This document shows positions 9,105 to 17,218 of a stretch of 64,000 bases of DNA, piece by piece. The translations under genes and the position numbers were made by a program. A model generated the notes under the pieces. The model was not told where the DNA came from. It worked only from the letters and a program-made list of their open reading frames with translations, and did no database searches. How positions within the stretch are numbered: the stretch's first letter is position 1; every line of letters begins with the position of its first letter. Source of the stretch: Nostoc sp. FACHB-152 (lineage in GTDB: Bacteria; Cyanobacteriota; Cyanobacteriia; Cyanobacteriales; Nostocaceae); assembly GCF_014697475.1 (NCBI RefSeq), contig NZ_JACJRV010000024.1, forward strand, positions 20,724-84,723, written 5' to 3'.

Positions 9105-9247
9105 CAACAAGCGCGCAATTAAGAAAGCCAACTTGTACAAGGGGTTCTTAACAAACCCTGCGGGAAGTCCCTAGATAGTTGTAGCCCAAATTCAAAATAT
9201 TGTAGAGTCAAGAAAAGTTCTAAGTATTGCCCTGCAAAACTCACTCT

Positions 9248-10453
9248 ATGACTACCGCACCCTTAAGTTGGCAAGAACTAGAATCTCTTGCCAACTATCA
9301 AATAGATACTGTTAATGGTCTCACCAACGCTAAAGCTAGGTTGCGCTTGTTTGGTCAGCCAGAATCTGAAGTGCGGGTAACACTATACCGCGATAACCAT
9401 GCTTGGTGTCCTTACTGTCAAAAAGTTTGGTTATGGCTAGAAGAAAAACAGATCCCCTACCGCGTCGAAAAAGTGACAATGTTCTGCTATGGGGAGAAAG
9501 AAAGTTGGTACAAACGTAAGGTACCATCAGGAATGCTGCCAGCGATTGAGTTAGATGGACGAATTATTAAAGAAAGCGATGACATTTTGATCGCTTTGGA
9601 AAAGGTTTTTGGGACATTGAGCCAAGGAATGGAAGACCGCACAGTGCTGCCTCTACGCCAATTAGAACGACTTTTATTTAGAGCTTGGTGCGCTTGGCTG
9701 TGTTATCCGGTAATTTCCGCTCAACAAGAAAAACGCAACCGAGAGCAATTTATTACAGTGGTGGCGAAGGTTGAGGAGGCTCTGGGACGCACCCCAAGCC
9801 CTTATTTTCTAGATAGCTTCGGCATCGTCGATGTCATTTTTACGCCATATCTCGAACGGATGAATGCGAGCCTTTACTATTACAAGGGCTACTCACTGCG
9901 AGAGGAAAATCCTCGTTTGAGCGCATGGTTTGCGGCAATGGAAAGCCGATCTACCTACTGCGGTACCCAGAGTGACTTTCACACCCACGTACATGATTTG
10001 CCGCCCCAAATGGGGGGCTGTTGGGAAAATGGCGAAACCCAGATGCTTATAAATAAAGAGCGGGTGAATAATGGCCCCTGGTTTGGACTACCAGATGTGA
10101 GTTATCCAGAACCCGAAACCTCCCGCATGGAAGCTCTTCAAAGAACTATCGAGCATCGCATCAATATTATTCGCGTCAACCCCGCAGATGATAGATTGTT
10201 TGATCAAGCTCTACGTTGTGCTTTAACACACATGATGACCGGGGAGGACTGTATACCTCCATCGGGATCTGATGTCGCCCTACGATATCTGCGCGATCGC
10301 ATTAATGTACCGCGAGATATGTCCATCTACGCAGCCAAGCGATTGAGGGAATCACTGGAAAAAACCGCAGCCCTTGTAGGCAATGGACAGCCAGATCCTA
10401 TTCCCACTCAGCATCGACGAGATCAAGACCCGTCTAACTTTGCCATCAAGTAG
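9248..10453 (+). CDS. Glutathione S-transferase / glutaredoxin-like protein
   Basis: A 401-residue protein. After about 45 residues comes a thioredoxin-fold domain with a glutaredoxin-type CPYC motif ([14 protein letters not shown]), the cis-Pro segment SGMLPAIEL and the glutathione-binding ESDDIL. A helical GST C-terminal domain follows (to about residue 240), then a C-terminal extension of about 150 residues that is not part of the usual fold. It is likely a thiol-disulphide or glutathione-dependent enzyme; the substrate is unknown. I start at ATG 9248; a TTG seven codons upstream (9227) is possible but weaker. No operon partner: the flanking genes are about 140 and 340 bases away. Confidence 0.88.
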   Translation: MTTAPLSWQELESLANYQIDTVNGLTNAKARLRLFGQPESEVRVTLYRDNHAWCPYCQKVWLWLEEKQIPYRVEKVTMFCYGEKESWYKRKVPSGMLPAIELDGRIIKESDDILIALEKVFGTLSQGMEDRTVLPLRQLERLLFRAWCAWLCYPVISAQQEKRNREQFITVVAKVEEALGRTPSPYFLDSFGIVDVIFTPYLERMNASLYYYKGYSLREENPRLSAWFAAMESRSTYCGTQSDFHTHVHDLPPQMGGCWENGETQMLINKERVNNGPWFGLPDVSYPEPETSRMEALQRTIEHRINIIRVNPADDRLFDQALRCALTHMMTGEDCIPPSGSDVALRYLRDRINVPRDMSIYAAKRLRESLEKTAALVGNGQPDPIPTQHRRDQDPSNFAIK

Positions 10454-10644
10454 GATTTAGGCACCCGTATTAGCAGATAACTGTTAACTAGGAAAATTAA
10501 CAGTTATCTTGGTTTCCAGCTTTGACCAACTTACCCCAATACGTTTCGGATAAGGATTTTGAACTCAGAATTGGTTTGGGGAAAAGGTTAAACCAATTCG
10601 CAATTCGCTTTTTCCGTGTTTTAACGGGGATTTATACCAATTCG
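10454..10644. repeat. Intergenic region with dispersed repeat fragments
   Basis: It holds a short palindrome (AACTGTTAACTAGG / TTAACAGTTATC) just after the stop, which may terminate the GST-like gene. A segment TTCGGATAAGGATTTTGAAC (10548-10567) then matches the element at 43391-43491 with one mismatch, followed by AACCAATTCGCAATTCGC, related to the MITE ends. Confidence 0.55.
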
Positions 10645-10725
10645 CAATCCGCAATTAAAAAACTTAGATGCAGTAAAGCTTTGGGAGTTTACATCTGTAT
10701 CAGATTTTTAGTGAAATGGTATTAG
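10645..10725 (-). pseudogene. Degenerate second copy of the 7151-7518 gene start
   Basis: This stretch aligns with 7473-7553: AATTAAAAAACTTAGAT(A/G)CAG(C/T)AAAGCTTT, then the ATG equivalent at 10692-10694 followed at once by TAA. It is thus a decayed fragment of the same gene family, bounded on the left by TACCAATTC (10635-10643) and ending in ATGGTATTA. It cannot encode a product. Confidence 0.6.
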
Positions 10726-10793
10726 ACCCCGCCACAACACTTGCGGCTTGATAGAGCCGGGTACTGAAACCCCTACATTTTGTTAATGCCCCT

Positions 10794-11138
10794 TTAAGCT
10801 GTTTCATCCATCAGATTAAAGCCCCAAATTTTCAAAACCGCGATCGCTATTTCCCTATCTACACCTTCATAAGCCTCCCATTCAGACGGGTGATCTTTAG
10901 GATGTCCATCGCCTACATTACCTGCAATTTTGATCACTGGAACACCAGCCAAGCGATCGCGTTCCATCCCCTTTGGAAGGGCTAGTTGGAGTTTGCGACC
11001 TACAAACTTCGATGCACTAGAATTAGCTATAGATTCACGAATTAAACAAATATCACCAGCAATTCCCCACGTAGTCTGGTAAATGTGGAGAAACGAGATA
11101 TAAGTTTCTGGTTTGATGGATCTTTTGAAAACTTGCAC
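10794..11138 (-). CDS. Hypothetical protein
   Basis: A 114-residue soluble protein that I do not recognise. It begins at a GTG with AAGGA about 9 bases upstream, which supports a real start. Visible features are a central KGMERDRLAGVPVIKIAGN segment and an acidic HPKDHPSEWEAYEGVDREIA stretch; no signal peptide or membrane helix. The HIP1 octamers inside it and the ordinary codon use fit a resident gene. It is monocistronic, facing the GST-like gene. It may be a shortened form of a longer protein, because the first 30 residues look less ordered than the rest. Confidence 0.55.
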   Translation of the reverse strand: MQVFKRSIKPETYISFLHIYQTTWGIAGDICLIRESIANSSASKFVGRKLQLALPKGMERDRLAGVPVIKIAGNVGDGHPKDHPSEWEAYEGVDREIAIAVLKIWGFNLMDETA

Positions 11139-11632
11139 TAGCTGTAATCCTTACAAAGTCGCTCTTGATTTAAGAATTTTATGCAAATACTAAGTAGAAC
11201 TGCGTAAATATTTGTAGTTAGAACAAAGCGGGAGGTAGGCGGTAGCCGAGCCTGTCATGAGTGTGGCTCTTCGCGCACTTCGTCTTTAAAAGAGAAAGGC
11301 GCAGTCGAGGTGAGGTAGCTATGCGGGAGAAAAGAGGGTTTGAGCTTAATTAACTGTTCTTAACGGGGTTTAATTTTTCCCTTCTACTTACCTCACTTTA
11401 AAAGATCGTTTTTTAATTCTCTTTATAACTCTAGCTTTAATTAGCTGCGAGTGCCTGAAACTGCACCCCAGAACTAAAAAACTACAACAAATTCAGATTT
11501 TTTAACAGCAAAACTGCACTTTTTAGTTATCTGTTATACATATAAAAAACAAGTATCGAAACCCAAATTTTTAGAGTACAGCTTAAATGCTAATTAGGTC
11601 TAGGATGAAATCAGGTAGTAAAAGCGATACAG
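11139..11632. other. Intergenic region with an unexplained G+C-rich block
   Basis: About 490 bases without a convincing gene. Bases about 11225-11340 are more G+C-rich than their surroundings and carry several GGTAGGCGGTAGCC / GAGGTAGC-like direct repeats; both flanks are A+T-rich. I see no tRNA or known RNA fold. The rest should contain the promoter of the methyltransferase gene. Confidence 0.4.
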
Positions 11633-12286
11633 ATGACATCACAAGACGCAAGACAATATGCAGCAGCCACCGAGCGCAACCGCGAACCAATTTTAGAAAT
11701 ACTGTTAAAGGTATTGCCTAAGAGTGGCACAATTTTAGAAATTGCTAGTGGTACAGGCGAACACGCAGTTTATTTTGCCGATAAGTTCAAAGATTGTGTA
11801 TGGCTACCAACAGATCTCAACCCACAAGCAAGAGCCAGTATCGTGGCATGGACTGAACACCATAAATGTACAAATGTGTATCCGCCCCTGGAGCTTGATG
11901 TCAGAGAAACAGTATGGATAGTAGAGAACCAAACAGCAACCGGGTTGTTGAATAGCTTACCAATTGTCGCCATAGTCAATATCAACATGATTCATATTTC
12001 ACCGTGGGCAGCTTGTTTGGGACTAATGGCAGGGGCGGGTCGGATATTGCCTGTGGGTGGTATCCTCTACTTATATGGGCCTTTTAAACAAGGTGGAGAA
12101 CATACAGCCGCAAGTAATGCAGCTTTTGACGAATATTTACGCGCTCAGAACCCTCTATGGGGAGTGCGTAACTTAGATGATGTAGTCGCAGCAGCTAGGG
12201 CAGAGCATTTAACTCTCAAGCAGACTTACCAAATGCCAGCAAATAATCTTTCGGTAGTGTTTGAACGGACTGCAAAAACAAGATGA
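11633..12286 (+). CDS. SAM-dependent methyltransferase, DUF938 family
   Basis: A 217-residue cytosolic protein with the DUF938 pattern. The N-terminus (QDARQYAAATERNREPIL) is typical of the family. The S-adenosylmethionine-binding motif I is ILEIASGTGEHAVYFA (about 35-50); the acidic loop TDLNPQARASI and the later INMIHISPW and LYGPFKQGG segments are family hallmarks. The reaction is a methyl transfer to an unknown substrate. Length matches the family. No strong Shine-Dalgarno sequence precedes ATG 11633. The 3' end is directly followed, on the opposite strand, by a hydrolase remnant. Confidence 0.9.
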   Translation: MTSQDARQYAAATERNREPILEILLKVLPKSGTILEIASGTGEHAVYFADKFKDCVWLPTDLNPQARASIVAWTEHHKCTNVYPPLELDVRETVWIVENQTATGLLNSLPIVAIVNINMIHISPWAACLGLMAGAGRILPVGGILYLYGPFKQGGEHTAASNAAFDEYLRAQNPLWGVRNLDDVVAAARAEHLTLKQTYQMPANNLSVVFERTAKTR

Positions 12287-12396
12287 AATTTTTCTGCGTC
12301 CTCCGACGGCAGCATATCATCAGCTTCTCCCCACAAAATTAGCGTTGATTGATCAACTTTGGCATGGTTCCAAAGTGGCATTTCTTGATGCAGCAT
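12286..12396 (-). pseudogene. Remnant of an alpha/beta-hydrolase C-terminal part
   Basis: The minus strand reads LWNHAKVDQSTLILWGEADD followed by MLPSEDAEKF. The LILWGEADDMLP segment is the typical strand and catalytic-Asp loop of alpha/beta hydrolases. Only about 37 codons remain, before the frame runs into the antisense of the methyltransferase gene. No nucleophile elbow is present. I infer a deletion remnant. Confidence 0.55.
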
Positions 12397-12402
12397 TGCA
12401 CA

Positions 12403-12567
12403 TTAGTTTAAGGGAGCTTTAACTTTATTAATAAACTGTTGATAATTACCTTGAACAATTGATTGGGCTTCTATTTTCGCAGGTTTGATATCGGATGAGA
12501 GTCCATAACTAGGAAGACAAAATCCTGTTAGCAAGATTAAAAGTAAAGAAGTTCTCAAATTTTTCAT
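12403..12567 (-). CDS. Small secreted protein (54 residues), possibly a fragment
   Basis: ATG at 12567 opens a 54-codon frame with a clear signal peptide (MKNLRTSLLLILLTGFCLPS, cleavage near residue 22) followed by about 30 polar residues (IEAQSIVQGNYQQFINKV). It lies immediately upstream of the hydrolase remnant on the same strand. It may therefore be the surviving secretion-signal end of a larger exported protein, or a short independent peptide. The family is not recognised. Confidence 0.5.
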   Translation of the reverse strand: MKNLRTSLLLILLTGFCLPSYGLSSDIKPAKIEAQSIVQGNYQQFINKVKAPLN

Positions 12568-12631
12568 AACTTGAATATAGGACTAGTATGAGATTTTAAA
12601 AAAATCAGTACATTATTACTTGCCTTCTTTT

Positions 12632-12655
12632 CTATTGCCTATTGCCTATTGCCTT
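12632..12655. repeat. Heptamer tandem repeat
   Basis: Three consecutive CTATTGC-type heptamers (TATTGCCTATTGCCTATTGCC) lie directly after the stop codon of the secreted-protein gene 12655-13092. They belong to the same repeat class seen at 1870, 22075, 33195, 33395 and 45923. Confidence 0.8.
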
Positions 12656-13092
12656 TATTTAGGTTGCTTTTGTTGTGAAATCGAGAGGGTACAATCATAC
12701 TGGTGCTTGGATAACTCGCCAATATATAGTGAGTAATCTCCAGGTTTCCAGAAACCTGAAAATTCTGCTTTATTACCTGAGTAACTATCGGCTAAAACGC
12801 AGAAGCGGCCCCCTGGCCCGTCAATTAGCAAGGTTGGTTGACCGGGGCTGTCAACAGTTAATCGCAAATAAGGTATTGACTTTGTAACCCGAATAATTTG
12901 ACTGGGTTGGTCGGAAATGTTACCACAATTACTGTGGACATTTCCTCCAGATTTGCCATTTAAAACTAGCGGATCTGATTTTAAGTTGGTTGAGATGTCG
13001 ATAGATGATACTTCTGCTAAGTTGGGCTGGATATATATCATACTCAGTAATGTAGCAGTGACCACAGATTTCAATAGCCTCAGCGTCTTCAT
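12655..13092 (-). CDS. Secreted hypothetical protein
   Basis: A 145-residue protein with an N-terminal signal peptide (about 1-27, hydrophobic core VVTATLLSMIYI, then LAEV). The mature part has four cysteines and a beta-rich look (SIPYLRLTVDSPGQPTLLIDG, GFWKPGDYSLYIG), like small bacterial pre-peptidase C-terminal or jelly-roll-type domains of periplasmic proteins. The function is unknown. It is the likely first gene of a minus-strand pair with the 54-residue secreted peptide, separated by about 90 bases. ATG start; no clear ribosome binding site. Confidence 0.75.
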   Translation of the reverse strand: MKTLRLLKSVVTATLLSMIYIQPNLAEVSSIDISTNLKSDPLVLNGKSGGNVHSNCGNISDQPSQIIRVTKSIPYLRLTVDSPGQPTLLIDGPGGRFCVLADSYSGNKAEFSGFWKPGDYSLYIGELSKHQYDCTLSISQQKQPK

Positions 13093-13462
13093 ACTAACTA
13101 ATGCTCCCGACTATTTTTAAAGCAATATTGATATAAATAATCTGAGTTATTAGACGATCGCAATCCCTCGGTGTTCCTGAAATGGTCGTATAAAATTTTA
13201 TATTTAAGTTTATCGCTATATGGTTAAATATGAACAAAAGATGAAGTAACTAGTTCTGTATACACAGGAAATAGGTGCAGGTAATCAAAAAACCCTATAT
13301 TAGGCAACACCTAAGTGCAAGAATAAAAGATTGATTTTTATTGACAAGATTTAAGCCTTGTAACCACAAAACATTAGTTAAAATCACAAGCACAACCGGA
13401 TAAAAGTTCGGATGTGTTCGGTTAGATGTTGAACAAATGTTATAGCAGAGGTAGAAAAGCTG
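13093..13462. other. Divergent intergenic region
   Basis: About 370 A+T-rich bases between divergent genes. The GAGGTAG ribosome binding site for the 13463 gene lies at its right end. No repeat, RNA or operator was recognised. Confidence 0.4.
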
Positions 13463-13807
13463 ATGAATCCTCAACCGGAAGAAAACTTGCAGCAACGGCT
13501 GCAAAAGCTAGAGGCAGAGATTAATTCCCAGAATGTAGACACTGGAAATACAAAAGAAACGAGACAGCAATCTCAGCCTAATTTTCTCAACTTTAACTCT
13601 TACTTGACGCGATCGCAGCTCTGGTTGAAAAGTTTATCTGGGACAGGCAAGCTGGTAGTTGTGGGCGTAACAGTGCTATTAGGTTTGGCAGTGTTGCAAG
13701 CAGTGCTGAAACTCGTTACCTCTGCAATTAGTCTGGCAGTCTTGGCAGGGTTGGTGTATCTTGGATACAAATTTTTTGTCTCTGGTAGCTTTTCTAATAA
13801 GCAATAG
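13463..13807 (+). CDS. Coiled-coil / membrane protein of unknown function
   Basis: A 114-residue protein. Residues 5-22 form a short coiled coil (ENLQQRLQKLEAEI), residues 23-45 a polar linker, and about 60-107 one long or two adjacent hydrophobic helices (LVVVGVTVLLGLAVLQAVL, then ISLAVLAGLVYLGYKF). It is probably anchored in the cytoplasmic or thylakoid membrane with the coiled coil in the cytosol. Similar small proteins are common in cyanobacteria, without a known role. GAGGTAG before ATG supports the start. The RDD/pentapeptide gene follows 60 bases downstream on the same strand and may be co-transcribed. Confidence 0.8.
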   Translation: MNPQPEENLQQRLQKLEAEINSQNVDTGNTKETRQQSQPNFLNFNSYLTRSQLWLKSLSGTGKLVVVGVTVLLGLAVLQAVLKLVTSAISLAVLAGLVYLGYKFFVSGSFSNKQ

Positions 13808-13867
13808 CACTCTTATATTAACCAAGCCAGAAATGGCAAAAAAATAAACTTTAAAGGAAATTATTCA

Positions 13868-16003
13868 ATGGCAACCCCAATTGTGAGGAGTAATGATAGT
13901 CAACCTAATAAGTCAAAAGCACCGACAAAAGCCAATTCACTGCCGCTAGTCACTAGACGCTTTGCGGCTTGGGCAGCTGAAATCACACTGGTGGCTACCA
14001 GTGGGTTGGTTCCTTTTGGACTGGGTGCTTATATCAATTCGCGAAGCGACATCAACCGTGTACCGCTTAACCCAGTACTAGTAGTCACAGAAAGAGCGAT
14101 CGCGCGACCTTTGGCTTTACCTGTTAGCTACGGCATTCGTAATGTTGCTTGGCCGACTAATTACTTATGGATGTTAGCTTTAATTACACCTGTAACTTTG
14201 TCATGGTGGCAATTATATTTATTGGCTAAAACTGGCAGCACCCTGCCTAAACGCTGGTTTGGAGTGCGGGTGATCAACGATCAAGGTAAACCTCCTGGTT
14301 TAGGCGTAGCCATAGCACGAGAAGGAATTGGCAAATTGTCTGTGCCAGTTTCTATCGCCCATATTCTCTGGCGGTACAGCTTTGCCTTTCCTAACTTAGG
14401 TTTGTTTACGTTTTTGGCAGTGTTGATGGTGCTAGGAGAAAGTTTAGCTTTGCCATCGCGCCAAGGTCGTCGCGCCTTGCATGATTGGATAGCTGGTACT
14501 GATGCTGTTGATGCGACTCGTCCAACTGGGCGGGGTGCATTAGCAAAAACCAATGAAACTCAACCCGCAGCAACCGAAGCACCGACACCAATAGCGTCCA
14601 CTGAAACCAAGTTGCCCACATTGTGGCGAAGGCTGCGGCAAAACTCAAACCTGTCTTTGTTTGTCATCACACTTGCCAGTATGACTGCGGTGTTGGCTAC
14701 TTTAATTGGTACTCAAGTCTATATCCAAACTCAGCAAGGCCAACGGACAACCAACCAAATCAACAGCCAAAAGTTTTTGGAACTGGTGAAACAATTAAGT
14801 CCCAACTCTGGGGCTTCTGTTGAAGAGCGTCAAAGCACAATTTTGGCGATGGGTAGTCTCAATGATCAGCAATCAAGTCAATTTTTGACCGATTTGCTAG
14901 TTAATGAAACTAATCCCGCGCTGTTAGATACCATTCAACAAGCTTTGACAACCGTCGGAATTCCAGCCATCCCGGAATTAAAAAAGAAAAATCAGATTCT
15001 GGCGAATGAATTGGAATCAGTTTCTAGTAGCGCACCTCAAGAGCGAGAATTGCGACAACGGCGATTACAACTCAATCAGCAGACTATCAACAAAATTTTG
15101 AGTGTTTATAGTGGCAAAATTGCTGGTATTGACTTAAATAGAACTAATTTGAGCCAAAGTCGGACTGCGGGAGGTTCTAACTTTAACTTGGTGTTAGAAA
15201 ATACTGATTTGTCAGGCGTGAGGTTAAAGTCGGCAAATCTTAACCAAGCCAGTTTCAAAGGTAGCCGCTTCCGCAGTGTAGGTGAAGATAAACGCTGGGA
15301 TACTTATGATGATACGATCGCTGACTTAAGTCAAGCCCAACTCAAACAAGCTAATCTTACCGATGCTAACCTGAGTCGAGTGTCGCTGACTGGTACTGAT
15401 TTAAGTCGTGCTACTCTCAACCGAGCTAATCTTGCAAATGCCCGTCTAATTGGTGCTAACCTCAGCAGCGCCCAACTTGTAGGTGCTGATTTGCGAAATG
15501 CAGTTTTAGAAAATGCCAGCTTGACTGGAGCCGATTTAGGTGATGCCAAGTTAAACGAAGCGAATCTGTATGCAGCGCGTCTAGGACGTGTAATTGCGAT
15601 CGGTACACAATTATCATTTGCTGACTTAACTAAAACCGATTGGCAAGCTTCAGACTTATCTGGAGCATACTTAGATCGGGCAAATTTGAGCAATGCGAAT
15701 CTCAGTGCTACGCGCTTAACTGGTGCGATTTTACGTTCAGCCAAATTAGAAAACGCTGACTTACGCAACTCCGACCTTAGTTTTGCAGACTTACGGGGAG
15801 CAAACGTTGCTGGAGCCGATTTTAAAGATGCAATTCTAGCTCCTAACAAACAAGACCCCGCAGATCAATTTGTGCAAACTCCCGACACTGGAACGGTTTC
15901 GGCTGTAGTCCAAGGCGTTGATTTTTCCCAAGCAAAAAATTTAGATGCCAAACAACTAGCTTACATTTGTACGCAAGGTGGCATTCATCCGCGTTGCCCG
16001 TAA
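13868..16003 (+). CDS. RDD-domain membrane protein with pentapeptide repeats
   Basis: A 711-residue fusion. Residues about 25-215 form an RDD domain (RRFAAWAAEI start, GSTLPKRWFGVRV motif, RRALHDWIAGT end) with three or four membrane helices. A Pro/Thr linker and another membrane helix (LSLFVITLASMTAVLATLIG, about 263-285) follow, then a soluble HEAT-like segment (about 300-375). From about 395 to 655 come A(D/N)LXX pentapeptide repeats, which should form a quadrilateral beta-helix. The C-terminus has two Cys (ICTQGGIHPRC). The beta-helix is presumably outside the bilayer as a binding platform; substrate and partner are unknown. Cyanobacterial RDD proteins are often fused to accessory domains. 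Confidence 0.9.
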   Translation: MATPIVRSNDSQPNKSKAPTKANSLPLVTRRFAAWAAEITLVATSGLVPFGLGAYINSRSDINRVPLNPVLVVTERAIARPLALPVSYGIRNVAWPTNYLWMLALITPVTLSWWQLYLLAKTGSTLPKRWFGVRVINDQGKPPGLGVAIAREGIGKLSVPVSIAHILWRYSFAFPNLGLFTFLAVLMVLGESLALPSRQGRRALHDWIAGTDAVDATRPTGRGALAKTNETQPAATEAPTPIASTETKLPTLWRRLRQNSNLSLFVITLASMTAVLATLIGTQVYIQTQQGQRTTNQINSQKFLELVKQLSPNSGASVEERQSTILAMGSLNDQQSSQFLTDLLVNETNPALLDTIQQALTTVGIPAIPELKKKNQILANELESVSSSAPQERELRQRRLQLNQQTINKILSVYSGKIAGIDLNRTNLSQSRTAGGSNFNLVLENTDLSGVRLKSANLNQASFKGSRFRSVGEDKRWDTYDDTIADLSQAQLKQANLTDANLSRVSLTGTDLSRATLNRANLANARLIGANLSSAQLVGADLRNAVLENASLTGADLGDAKLNEANLYAARLGRVIAIGTQLSFADLTKTDWQASDLSGAYLDRANLSNANLSATRLTGAILRSAKLENADLRNSDLSFADLRGANVAGADFKDAILAPNKQDPADQFVQTPDTGTVSAVVQGVDFSQAKNLDAKQLAYICTQGGIHPRCP

Positions 16004-16063
16004 AATTTAGATGGGGAGAAAGGATAAATTTATTACCTAACTCCTCACTAATTAAATCAGTGA

Positions 16064-16190
16064 ACAGTTAACAGTTAACAGTTATCATGGCGTATGGTGT
16101 TACATTGCAACGCACCAAATTATGGTGAACTCTAACTTAAAGATTAATACATTCACTGTTTACTGATAACTGCTTTACTGATAACTGTTA
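16064..16190. repeat. Tandem ACAGTTA heptamers and inverted repeat
   Basis: Three exact ACAGTTA units (16064-16084) are followed about 90 bases later by TGATAACTGTTA (16179-16190), the complement of TAACAGTTATCA at 16076-16087. This could form a large stem between the RDD gene and the beta-rich exported protein gene and may end transcription of the former. Confidence 0.6.
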
Positions 16191-16225
16191 AGCATAATCT
16201 AAATTACAGTGTGAGGAGTCAGGTG

Positions 16226-16723
16226 ATGCGTTATCTTCCTTATGTAGGAACAATTGTGGTAGCTAGTGCTTTGAGCCTGACTACAGGCTCTCAATCAGCA
16301 CAAGCTCAAGTAGCCTATGGTAGCTATGTTGGTGTCGGCCCAACAGTCGGACTAAGTGATGGTATCCAAATCGGGGGAGTTGTTGCTTTTCGCTATAAAC
16401 TTTTGGAAGCACCAATTTCTTTTCGCGCCCAAGCATTAATTGGTAACAATACTGCTGTTGTACCCACTGTTTCTTACGATGTGCCGCTTAACTGGCAAAC
16501 AGATGCTTATTTGGGAGCAGGCCTAGTGTTAGCTGGTGGTAATGCTGATAATGCTTCTCCTGTAGGTAACAAGATTAGTTTTGCTTTACAGCCAGGAATC
16601 GATTATGTTGTTCCCAATAGCAACACTGTACTTTTTGGCAACGCCATCATTGCTTTTGATGCCTACCGTGACGGTGGTGGTGCAGCTGTGGCTGTGCAAG
16701 GGGGCGTGGGCTTGAGATTTTAA
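16226..16723 (+). CDS. Exported beta-rich protein, possible outer-membrane barrel
   Basis: A 165-residue protein with a signal peptide (MRYLPYVGTIVVASALSL ... SAQAQ, cleavage about residue 28). The mature part alternates hydrophobic and polar residues with many glycines (YVGVGPTVGLSDGIQIGGVV, AYLGAGLVLAGG) and ends in GGVGLRF. A terminal Phe is the usual signal for outer-membrane barrel insertion. It may be a small porin-like or YadA/OmpA-type barrel; the function is unknown. I start at ATG 16226 because GAGGAG ends 7 bases upstream; a GTG at 16211 overlaps that site. A strong terminator follows at 16889. Confidence 0.8.
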   Translation: MRYLPYVGTIVVASALSLTTGSQSAQAQVAYGSYVGVGPTVGLSDGIQIGGVVAFRYKLLEAPISFRAQALIGNNTAVVPTVSYDVPLNWQTDAYLGAGLVLAGGNADNASPVGNKISFALQPGIDYVVPNSNTVLFGNAIIAFDAYRDGGGAAVAVQGGVGLRF

Positions 16724-16888
16724 TTTTCGCTTGCCAGACTAGTAAACAGGTAATGAAACTAATTCCCCGAAAAATTTTTTCAACTTTTCCGGAATCAGTC
16801 TCCGTGCAGTGGTATTACTTATCAGTAAAGCGATTTATACAGAAACTCTATATTTAATTTTCGGGGAATATATCCCCACTGCCTAAAT

Positions 16889-16919
16889 CAAAAGCCCGGC
16901 CATTATGGCCGGGCTTTTG
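16889..16919 (+). terminator. Strong intrinsic terminator
   Basis: CAAAAGCCCGGCC and GGCCGGGCTTTTG are perfect complements around an ATTAT loop, followed by a T-rich stretch. The A/T ends of both arms mean it can act in both directions. It lies 165 bases after the exported-protein gene. Confidence 0.85.
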
Positions 16920-17022
16920 AGTTTAAAGATAAGGGGTTTGGGGGTATAGGGGTGTAGGTGTTCAAAACCTTACACCCTTATACCCCAATACAGTTCAGTT
17001 AAGGCTAACAACCTAGACTAGT

Positions 17023-17098
17023 GTAGGTTGGGTGGAAGAATGGAACCCAACATTCACACATACTTTGTTGGGTTGCGCTATCGCTACACCCAACCTAC
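17023..17098. mobile_element. Palindromic MITE-like element (GTAGGTTGGGTG ends)
   Basis: Outer arms GTAGGTTGGGTG (17023-17034) and CACCCAACCTAC (17087-17098) are exact complements. Inner arms AACCCAACA (17044-17052) and TGTTGGGTT (17066-17074) pair again. The 76-bp unit is non-coding and resembles dispersed palindromic repeats common in Nostoc-type genomes. Confidence 0.7.
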
Positions 17099-17218
17099 TA
17101 TTCTCTTAACTCTGTCACCTGTCCCCTATCGCCTGTTACCTACAATATCTCCCTAGGGAAGCAAACAGCCTGTTCTATATTTTGAGTAGATTAGCAATAC
17201 CATCCTAGGAAAATATTT

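Noticed and set aside
12631..12660. CRISPR-like appearance of the short heptamer arrays (also at 22080, 33195, 33395, 45923)
   Set aside because: Repeat units are 7 bases without spacers; they are short tandem repeats, not CRISPR.
15331..15849. 172-codon minus-strand frame opposite the pentapeptide repeats
   Set aside because: It is the antisense of a strongly repetitive, clearly coding region; its regular Ala/Lys/Ser pattern mirrors the pentapeptide repeat.
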